Shown here in pieces: positions 55,260 through 64,000 of a DNA stretch of 64,000 nt (position 1 is its first letter; each line of letters opens with the position of its first letter). This stretch comes from Allolobophora icterica. Its lineage: Eukaryota > Annelida > Clitellata > Crassiclitellata > Lumbricidae. Under the pieces are notes generated by a model. It saw only the letters and a program-made list of their open reading frames with translations, was not told where the DNA came from and ran no database searches. The translations under genes were made by a program, and so were the position numbers. The stretch covers positions 2,486,835-2,550,834 of the forward strand of contig OY744607.1 in the NCBI GenBank assembly GCA_963556255.1, read 5' to 3'.

Positions 55260-58075
55260 ATCCAAACACAAGGCCACCTTCTCAATAATATTGCTAAAAA
55301 ACCTAAGTATGAACTTATCTAATAATTAATACGCGTGAAGACCATTTTGTTCGATCGTGGTATCATTGTGTTAGGTCGGGAGCGCCTCTGATGAGTCTCT
55401 CTTGAAGTGGAGCTATATAAATTTGTAATAACCATTACATTACCATTACTTGGCTCTTTAACTCACTCAAACCGGCTCAGCATGAGTTATCCCTTGCATG
55501 GACCGTCAGAATACAGAATAATATATAAGGCAATGACTTGTCTTAATTACTATTTTCCCAGTTCCGATTATGTTTTATTTCCTGGTGTACAGACATCAAA
55601 TCATAAGGCACTCACAAATACCTTCGTAGAATAATTCCAGCTCTTCCAAGCAGCCAACTCCACAGATAAAATGCTCCTTTGAACACCAAACAACTAAATC
55701 CGACCACTTTGATAAATTGGAAAAACAAGGAGACTCACAAAATAGTAGAAATACGGTAAAACTAGGAAACAAGCCGACCTAGATCGGCCACTTAGCCAGC
55801 GAGTGAGCCTGAGGCATATACATGCAAATGACCCAACGGTCTAAGACTGGCCTATCTGGCCTATCCTAATTAGCCTTAATACTTCCTGGTCGAGTGTTTT
55901 GTTGGTATAGAGTGAGAAGCCGCCGGGTATTCCGAACGCCATCCTGGTACAGAGGCTAGAAGCTAGGCAGGCCTAAAGGACACAGGGATACACACACATA
56001 CACACACAAACACTCACACACAAACACACACATGCCCAACGACTCGAAACAGTAGCCAATCATACTTTCTGATAACTGCCCCTATAATGGTGGTTCGGCT
56101 ACCCCTCCCCTGGACGATTATGAGGGAAACCGAAACGAGATTTGAATTGCTCTGGCAAGATAATAGGCCCTGCAGTTTGCCCAGCTTCACTGCAACTCTC
56201 AAACCATGTGTAATTTTAACCTGTTGTTTTTGGCAATGTGTATTATATTACAATATTAATTAATAAAATACAGCTTACAGCTTTGTTCATTGATCACGGA
56301 TCAGAAATGGGTGGGATCACATTAGCAAAAGTATTAACATTGTCTCGTTAATTGCGCATAGTATTAAATTTTGTAAAACAATGGCAAGAAAAATCTGAGG
56401 AAGAGGGAATTACAATTATTATTATTACTAATTATTAATTGTCATTATTGTTATTTGTTAGTAATTAAAATTATTATTATCATTTATTAATTAATTAATA
56501 AATATTATTACTTTATTAGTTTATTTTATTTTTGGAGATAGTGTACAAATGTATGCTGATCAGTTCTGGGGTCGCACCTGATTCAGAAACTCCTAAGTAA
56601 ATAACGCTTTATTTAGTGGGTATTTTTTTATTTGATACACAAAAAAACTCCATCACAAGAAAACACACACCGAAAAACGTAAAGTCGGTGACATTAGTTG
56701 CACGGCTAATTAGTCGATAATCTTTGCATTATAGATAACAGTGAGCAGTTGCAATTATAAGCAAATGATTAAAATTAATGGTTTAAATTACATACAGTAA
56801 ATAGTGATATCCAAATGAATGAATGAATATATATATATATAAACATATATATACATATATATACTTACATATATATATATACATATATATACATATATAT
56901 ACATACCTATATATATATACATATATATATATATGCCCAGTGTTCTATCCATATATATATATATATATATATGAATATACGATGTATGTAGAGCAACTGG
57001 ACGGATGCAGGAAAAACTAGACAAACCACAGACGAGGCCTCACAGATAGCAAGACTACAGCTGAAGTGGCCATTAACAACGTCCCTGGCAGGACCACTTG
57101 AAACAAGCACAGCGATGTTACTAAACAGAATTCACCTTCGCAATGGCCATGGTGAGACCACTTAAAGCAAGCACTGTCACATAACTAAACTCACTTAAAA
57201 GTTCAAAGTCAAGCACTGTGTGCACAGTCTGCTTTCGTCCTCGGAGCATAGAAGAATTTACAATGCAGACGATAGATAACCAGAGTTGGAGTGGGGCCGT
57301 TGTGGGGGCCTTGCCATTTAGAATATTTGTGTATTGGCATATAATTAATTCTTTTCTGCTCTAGGGGCCTTGCGCACTGAAACCAGAGGGGCCCATGTGC
57401 CATGGCACACAATGACACAACACACTCAAAATGTGACACAAGCATAAAACACTAATTCGCTGACCAAATCAGCAACATTGGTTATAGCATACATCACATG
57501 CACCTCTCTGCATTTGGTACCATGGTTTGCCTTCTGATGGTGGCTTATTTTAGGGATCTGAACGGTCCATACAAGGAAACCTTAAAGGAAATGGCACACA
57601 TTCAAACAGACAAATGAGCAGAGTCAAGGCCACATGTTTGCTAAATAAAACGTGATTGTTCACGTGTACACTAAACGCAGATCTAGTTCAGCATGCAATA
57701 GTTTACCAACAACATCACATTAACTTTTATTTTTTTATTTTAAATATTATTACTTTAACTATTACTTTACTTTAACTATTAATTTCATTTTTCTTTCAAG
57801 ATTCCTTCAGACGTTTCGTAGTTTACTATCAGGCAATGCGTTGTACTGTGAGCAATGCAGAACTGTGGTATTGTAAATGCAGGAAATGGTAAAACAAGAG
57901 TAATGCTATCACACTGCATTGCATCAGTGGGAAGATATCTAATGGACCAACGCAAATGTTTGGCAGAAATACTTACCATTATACTATGTCCAGACCATTG
58001 TCTGAGCCAGTCTAGTAAAGTATACCTAAACCCCAGTCCTCAATCAACCTCTGCTTCAAATATTATATTAGCTTG
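55260..58075. other. intergenic between SYK-like B and LAPTM4-like gene, no gene recognised
   Basis: Apart from the TA-rich repeat I see only short ORFs without recognisable domains. Confidence 0.5.
56820..56975 (+). repeat. TATA/CATATA simple repeat
   Basis: TA-rich blocks with regular AC interruptions, split by a unique segment GCCCAGTGTTCTATCCA. Confidence 0.9.
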
Positions 58076-58079
58076 CGTT

Positions 58080-58170
58080 AGTTACTGTTTAACGACACTG
58101 TGTCATAACAACGATGATCAGCGTTGCCCTACTCCCTTTGCCAAGCTTGGGACTGGCACTACCACAGGAA
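58080..58170 (+). repeat. dispersed repeat, same family as 2605
   Basis: TTTAACGACACTGTGTCATA and GGGACTGGCACTACCACAGG; close to the copy at 2605. Confidence 0.72.
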
Positions 58171-58189
58171 GGGTAGTGGCGTGGTCTTA

Positions 58190-58445
58190 GCCCATCTGTC
58201 AAATGCATTTGACCATTGCCAAGCTATCTAATCTCTACAGGGAAAGGGTAAGGGTGAGCAATCCGTTAAGCTAGCCCTGATCGAGGCAGTCATGGGTATG
58301 AACTGTAAGCGAAGACGTATTCTCACTGCAATTTTTACAATTGCAATTTTTTCACCCTCAGCCTACGACGGTGGGTGGCCAGAAGTCCGATCTTCTCGCT
58401 GACCGTGTGCGGTCAGCGTACTCACTATAGCAGGGTTAGCCAGTG
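58190..58445 (-). repeat. family 4-like repeat, diverged
   Basis: Shares the 3' body (AGTACGCTGACCGCACACGG, CATGACTGCC) with the family 4 SINEs; no clear tRNA head. Confidence 0.45.
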
Positions 58446-58920
58446 GGCCGTTGGCGTAGCTACCGCCCTCTAACTGGACACAAATAACATCCTTATTCCT
58501 GTGAAAAACCAGCAAGAATTACATATAAAAGCACGCCTTACAACACCATACAATGTCCCTTAACCTGATCTGATCAATGTGCCGCGTTGAAAACAAGCAC
58601 CTTGTCAGATGCCTGGTATTGTCACGCATTACGCTGTCGGCAATTAGGACTCACTGTGCCAAGAATCATTCAAAATACGTCGGAAATCCGAGATTTCGTG
58701 ATAGTCCTTCGTCACGCTATTTCTATTATTTTTATTGATAACGATTTTACAGAACATGCGCCTTGAATGCTCTCGGAATGTCTGGTGTGATTGTTTCCAC
58801 CGAGGAAGCTATTTACATAAACACAAAGCTAAGCTGAGGTCAGAATATATGGGTCGAGTCATATTAAAATTTATGACCTGCTTAAGGTAAGTAAGTAAGC
58901 GAGTCAATGGTAAGTGATTT

Positions 58921-58921
58921 C

Positions 58922-59004
<83 letters not shown>
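58921..59004 (+). repeat. (AAT)n microsatellite at SINE 3' end
   Basis: About 28 units abutting the 3' end of a minus-strand tRNA-Arg-like SINE. Confidence 0.95.
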
Positions 59005-59007
<3 letters not shown>

Positions 59008-59208
59008 TTTATTCTTTAATTAAGCGCCTGCAAACGCACTGCGCTGTACATGTACATGTAATGCGATAAACCTTAACTACTAACAGAACAGACAGCCTGC
59101 AATAAACGGCGCAAATTGCAGCCTACAAAGCATGTCCGCCTATGGGACTCGATCTCGCTACCTCTCGCACTCTACGCCAGATGTTATCCAATGCGCTATC
59201 GGGCCCCT
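59005..59208 (-). mobile_element. tRNA-Arg-like SINE, family 3
   Basis: Second copy; its 3' end adjoins a perfect (AAT)n run of about 85 bp (58921-59004), which looks like its expanded tail. Confidence 0.85.
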
Positions 59209-59209
59209 A

Positions 59210-60975
59210 GAATAGATCATTATTTTGTTTCTACAGTAATATGAATACCTGAATCTTTACCGTAACGCGGTTTCATTGGGCAAATTCTTATGAACCAGAG
59301 GACAGCGGATCATTGGAACTATGTACCTGAAAAAAAATGCTATTTGCACCAAGCCTAATCACTTTCAAAGACTGGACAGTTTGGGTGCAGAGATATATAG
59401 CCTAATAATTACCTATAGCCAAAATCAATTAATTTAATAACTTCTATCGCGCCTTTGTTTAATGCACAGGGCATCAACCGATGGTGCAGTAAATGCAACT
59501 GCATACAAATTGGAGCTCCAACATTATTTATTGCTATTATTATTATTTATTAGTATCGTTATTATCATTATTATTAGTAGTAGTAATAGACTAGTAGTAG
59601 TAGTAAAATCAGTAGTGGTTGTTGTAGTAGTAGTATTAGTTGTTGTATTATCGAGAAATAATAGTAGCAGTATTCTACTCAGATGGTTGGACTTGTTGTC
59701 TACCAAAGCAGAAGAGATGTCTTTTTACACTACAGTGAGCTTCAACTTCCTTTTTTCCAGCCTTAGCGCATGAAGGCAACTAATGGCCACTACCCTTCAT
59801 TGCCGTCTGAACTTATTGACAGATGACTCTCAAAAGTATCCATTCGTTTCATGAAGCTTGCTGTTGCATTAGTGGAGCAGAAATCTAGAATCGTCTTCTC
59901 TGTTCTGGTTGGAATTTGAACCCCCAACTCAGGTACCTAATGCCAAGTTAATCATGCTCTAGAAGATCGTCTCAAAGGCACTGCAGAGAGAGATTCATGA
60001 AGGTGCTATATAAATTGTGATTAAGTATGCAGAAATTCTTACTGCTGTTGTTACATACTTGTCTACAACCCCTAGTCTAGACCTAACTATGTCAAAGTCC
60101 ACACCATCATGGCTAGGTTCAAATGTGCTCGTGAATAAGCTTTTGCCCCGTGCTTAGCTTTACAGTAGCACTAAGGAATTCTGAGATTACAATTAAGAAT
60201 GTAAAAAGTTATCAAGAACACCGTAACCAGTTTTGTTTTATTAGAGTCAAGCAGAGCATACAGAACGAGAAGCTTACAACTTCCCATCCGCTATTTACAG
60301 ACAGTTTGACAGAGAGTCTCGATAAAGAATATTCTATTCTATTCTATACATTTTCCACCCATTCGCTTCGTCTACATTATTCCTCAATACAAGGAAACTT
60401 TTTCTGAAACTGCCCTCCTTGCAAAAATCAGATGAGCATACACAAGCATACGACAGAACATCTAAGATGCCTAGCAACAGTGTGTGAAGGATCTGAAAGC
60501 CCAACATGGCAACCGGAACAGGAGGCTCAACCGCTCAGCATTAGGAGCCGAGCGCTTTAACCAATAATCGGATACTGAGCCTTGATAACACCAGACTTCT
60601 TTCTTGTTCAACCCAACAGCGACATTTACATATCCATCAAAAACTTCAGAAGCTAGAGTTTACGCTACACAACCAGTCCCACGCAGAGCACAGGATCTAA
60701 CACCAGAAACCGAAAGTTAACACATTTGTATTTGCGTATTTACATTTGTGCAGTGTACTTCTGAAAGCTAACGCCTTTGTCGGGTCAATGCGATTGTGCG
60801 CTCATATTTGTCAATCGAGTATCACAATATCCCACTCTGTGTCCAGAAATTTCTATCGAAAGCTTGAGGCAGAAATTAAAGACTTGCCACTTCATCTGAC
60901 TAAGCCGAGCAGCTACTAGTGCATTTGCCATGTATTTAATTGTAATAATTTGTGCTTTATAAATCTTCTTACGTG

Positions 60976-61036
<61 letters not shown>

Positions 61037-62394
61037 TAGAAATCATAAATTTTGATATAAAACAATTGTCTGTACCCTTATATAACACGGTGGACTACTC
61101 GTAGGATGCCTGGTTGTCTAACGACTAAAGGTTTGAATCCGCTTAGCAGACTCTGTGTAACGACTCCATGCATGTTGTCAGTGCAGTTGTCACCAGCAGC
61201 ATAATTTGGCAGAGGCCTACACTGGGAAGTAAACTAAAATCCCTCCAGGTCCAGGACTTTGGGATTTGTCAAAGTCCAGCTAAGGGCCTACGAAAATTAA
61301 ATGACCACCTCCCCTAAATCCCGCTATAAAACACCGAAGCTTCACTTTACCTCTGACTCATACTTTGCAACAACACTTCACTCACAAAGTTTCCCAAGGA
61401 ATGTCCTAGATACAAGATCGCTAGTACATCAGACGTGCACATATGTACGAAAATGCATAAAATGCAACGCGTGCATTTGCACACTATGCCCGCTTGCACA
61501 AGAATCTATACAACAGACCCATTGTAGCGCTCTTGAATATACAGCAAACCCATTCTAAGCTGGTGCTCTGCTATACAGGAGTGCTTTAGAAATTAGGAGT
61601 TTACGATTACAACTATAAGCTGCTCCGTTGTGTCTACAGAGAAAGTTCTAGTCCCGCTCGAACAGTATTTCTCATTACGCTGTATCCAGCTTCTCACAAT
61701 AGTAACTTAATTCCAAGATGTCAAAGAATTTTGAAATACAGTCCAGTCTCTTAATAACATGATACAAGCCAGCGCAAAGTATACCGCTGAATAGTTTTCT
61801 TGAAGTGACATTATATTAAATCTTATCACAATTAATCATAATTTGAGGAGTAATTAGTTTCTGTAGAAAAGAAAAATCTGCAAACCACGAACACTTTCAA
61901 CAAAAACACCTCGATATACACATACAGCGTGGACCCATTAACATGAAGACATCCGGGGACGTGTCCGACGACATAGCGTGTAAACCAATCATGTGCTAAA
62001 ACGGATGATGCAGAAAAAGTCAAATATTTAGAGCTACTCTGCATTCTTGTACAGCGTGTTAAGTAAATAGCTTTGGAGGACACGACACCACTTCACGTTA
62101 AGAAGGATGACGTGTAAGACCCCACACTGTACTTACTTACAGATTGAGGCAACCTGTTCAACCCACCGCAGTAAACCCATCAACCAACGAAACTCTCAAT
62201 AAGAAGCGCAACAGCAGCAGATGAAACTGACGGCAAAGAAACCAAAGAACCCACAGCTGGCGTATGCAGAACCTATCTTAAAATCTATGCGATTGCGAAT
62301 GAAATCGTTAATTACGGCAAACACGAAAAGTCACTGCAACTACGGGATTAATTGAGTGAGCGGGGCGTTCTACCAAAGATGACGACCCCACGTC
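59210..62394. other. intergenic, repeats only
   Basis: Contains a TTGATGCCTTGTGCA-type dispersed repeat at 59440-59490, AGT/ATT-rich simple sequence at 59520-59650, a degenerate SINE, and an (AAT)n run at 60979-61035. No gene recognised. Confidence 0.5.
60420..60585 (-). mobile_element. degenerate SINE, family 1
   Basis: Head TTGGTTAAAGCGCTCGGCTC recognisable; B box and core mostly lost. Confidence 0.5.
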
Positions 62395-62481
62395 CTAGTT
62401 CGCGGTGTAGGCGGGGGGCGGGGCAGGGCTTGTTCCAACAGGCATGGCGATCACCTCTTCATACTTCGGAGGCAAAAGAAC
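62395..62481 (-). CDS. LAPTM4-like last exon: PY-motif tail
   Basis: Acceptor TTTGAAG, then VLLPPKYEEVIAMPVGTSPA and PPPAYTAN before the stop. Confidence 0.87.
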   Translation of the reverse strand, partial: VLLPPKYEEVIAMPVGTSPAPPPAYTAN

Positions 62482-64000
62482 CTTCAAAGAAAACAACAAC
62501 AAATGTATTTCAGATAAACCTCAGCTGTTGGATTGTTGCTGTTTCGAGCTACAGCGAAACTACAAAAGAAACTCGTTGCAATGCTACCTTTGGAAGAACC
62601 ACCTAACAGCGATGTGATTTTATAACGAATTTACATTATGTAGATACACTGACTGTTGGATCCATTTCCCCGACCACACTATGTCACAGTTTATGCTACA
62701 ACTAAGCATGCTGTAACAGGTCTCCAGTGTAGCTTTCGACCCCAGGGCCTTCGAGGACTGCCACTACCAAAGCAGATGTTCATTAGACATGTTCTTTTCA
62801 TTGCCTGGATACTCTGTCACACTTAAGTATATGTGTGCATGCCTGTATGTATGCACGTGTACGTATGCAAATGAATACTTGTATGGTACGTTTCCAGAAC
62901 TTCACAAAGACACGACCCTCTGAGCTATTTGTGCCAGTAAACTAATAATTTCAGTGGAAGACTGTACCCTAAAAATGGTCCAATGCAAGCAACAACAGAG
63001 TATCCAAGTATGATGCAAGAGAATCACTTGATGGCAGCCCACAGAACCACCAGATCCCCACAGGCAGCAGAGCACCACATTCATAGCTTAATACACGGAC
63101 ACTGAGCTCAGTGATGTGTAACTGCTCACGAACTATATCAGAAATAAAGGAAGTACGCTACCTCGACGTCTTCAGAGCTGGTGATCATGTCGGAATCGTA
63201 TGACCTCAGGAGACTTCCCTGGCCGATGCTCCTGTCCGGCTGGTTGAAGTACTTGTAGCAAGACCACACGATTCCCATCAGGTAAGCCTAAACAGATTCC
63301 CATTAACATGTGAAACACGATTCCCATCACATAAGTCTGAACTAATTCTCATTATGAATGCCTAATAAACATGATTCCCATCAGGTAAGCCTAAAGAAAT
63401 TCCCCTTAGACACAGAATCTAATTAGGTTGGCATAATAAACACAAAACACTCACTGAAGCAGCCTGTCTACATGATACCAACTAGGGAATATTCAAGAAG
63501 GTCCCATCAGGATGGTTGCTGAGCAAGACTCCTCAGGCAAATCTGTTGAACATGGTAACTGGAAAAGATTTCTAAAGTCGGCAATATCTTTGAAAAATGA
63601 TTTTTGGAGCTGTATGCTCTTGAAGCTAATGAAAGAAAGCAGCGGAATTGACAGAACACAGAAAAACTAGCACGCCACTGTATCCAATTGGTTAGAGTGC
63701 TCGCCTTGTAACACAGAGGGTGCAATGCGGAGGGTATGGGTTCGAGTTGTGTCTACGTACCTTGAGCAAGTCCTTCACTCGCAATTGCTCAGCTCCATCG
63801 ATTGATGCTTGGTCATTAGATAGTGGTGCTTAATAAATTCATAATAATGATGATAATAACAACAATAATAATAAATAATAATAAAAGAATAATAATAATT
63901 TTAAAAATAAGAACAATTAATAATAATAATAATAACAAATACCTGAACCACAAGAAGTCCAACAGACAAGAGAACCATGGCCAACGTCAGGTAGTCAGAA
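62395..64000 (-). CDS. LAPTM4-like: LAPTM4-like lysosomal transmembrane protein, 3' part
   Basis: Three in-phase exons (all junctions phase 0) end at a TAG; the 5' part is right of the window. Order seen: a hydrophobic segment SDYLTLAMVLLSVGLLVVQ, then AYLMGIVWSCYKYFNQPD (compare the CVWNCYKYI block of LAPTM4 proteins), a Ser/Tyr-rich cytoplasmic stretch, and a tail with LPPKYEEV and PPPAYTAN. LAPTM4 proteins have four membrane helices and C-terminal PY motifs that bind NEDD4-type ubiquitin ligases during sorting to lysosomes. Both PY motifs here are intact (PPKY, PPAY). The assignment is from remembered family motifs. Confidence 0.85.
63162..63287 (-). CDS. LAPTM4-like exon: end of last membrane helix and loop
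   Basis: AYLMGIVWSCYKYFNQPD and LLRSYDSDMITSSEDVE; acceptor CTGTTTAG, donor GAG|GTAGCG. Two near-copies of the acceptor region lie just upstream. Confidence 0.87.
63268..63400 (-). repeat. tandem duplication of a LAPTM4-like splice acceptor
   Basis: Three units of 50-54 bp with GATTCCCATCAGGTAAGCC (plus strand). Each repeats the 3' splice site and the first about 17 exon bases; the unit nearest the gene body is the real exon start. Confidence 0.85.
63668..63930 (+). mobile_element. tRNA-derived SINE, family 1, with ATA/TAA tail
   Basis: Clear head (TTGGTTAGAGTGCTCGCC), B box GGTTCGAG and core (CCTTGAGCAAGTCCTTCACTC). Its 3' end GCTTAATAAATTC passes into a TAA-type microsatellite that reaches to 13 bp before the LAPTM4-like exon. 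Confidence 0.82.
63943..64000 (-). CDS. LAPTM4-like exon cut by window edge: membrane helix
   Basis: SDYLTLAMVLLSVGLLVVQ followed by donor CAG|GTATTT. A strongly hydrophobic helix that continues in frame into the next exon. Confidence 0.78.

Noticed and set aside
63268..63300. Plus-strand exon ending CATCAG|GTAAGC
   Set aside because: The minus-strand reading has LAPTM4 motifs and consistent phases; the plus-strand donor look is coincidental.

Overview
This is animal nuclear DNA: short exons with GT-AG (once GC-AG) introns, dense SINE, LINE, hAT and Helitron remnants, and long trinucleotide microsatellites. The gene content (a thioester protein of the alpha-2-macroglobulin/CPAMD8 type, two SYK/ZAP-70-type kinases and a LAPTM4-type membrane protein) suits an invertebrate bilaterian. 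I lean weakly towards a marine deuterostome such as an echinoderm, hemichordate or lancelet, but the species is not proven.

Layout. (1) About 0.2-11.7 kb, + strand: the 3' part of a CPAMD8-like gene. It has 16 exons running from just before the thioester motif (GCGEQNM) through the receptor-binding domain and a Kazal domain. It then enters one 2.75-kb exon coding for a repetitive, acidic Ser/Thr/Glu-rich tail of about 916 residues, and ends at a stop at 11699. (2) 15.77-30.74 kb, - strand: SYK-like kinase gene A, 13 exons, 600 codons plus stop. (3) 37.63-53.27 kb, - strand: SYK-like kinase gene B, 13 exons with identical phases and sizes except in exon 1, 602 codons plus stop. A and B are a head-to-tail tandem duplication that still shares intron sequence. 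(4) 62.40 kb to the right edge, - strand: the 3' part of a LAPTM4-like gene, with the last membrane segment and two PY motifs. The stretches between are repeat-rich and I see no further gene in them.

The CPAMD8-like gene and SYK-A converge tail to tail. Both protein families are tied to innate immunity in other animals (thioester opsonin/protease-trap proteins; ITAM-receptor signalling), but the neighbourhood alone does not show that they work together.

The most notable events are at splice sites and in transposons. A 237-bp hAT-type MITE has inserted exactly over the 5' splice site of SYK-A exon 2: its 8-bp target duplication contains the exon end and the G of the GT donor. Two further exons, in the CPAMD8-like and LAPTM4-like genes, have tandemly duplicated 3' splice sites. 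Around 47.3-47.9 kb there are three back-to-back 220-bp units with terminal inverted repeats and telomere-like CCCTAA stretches. A deleted hAT transposon (2.1 kb, perfect 8-bp target duplication) and a non-autonomous Helitron are also identified.
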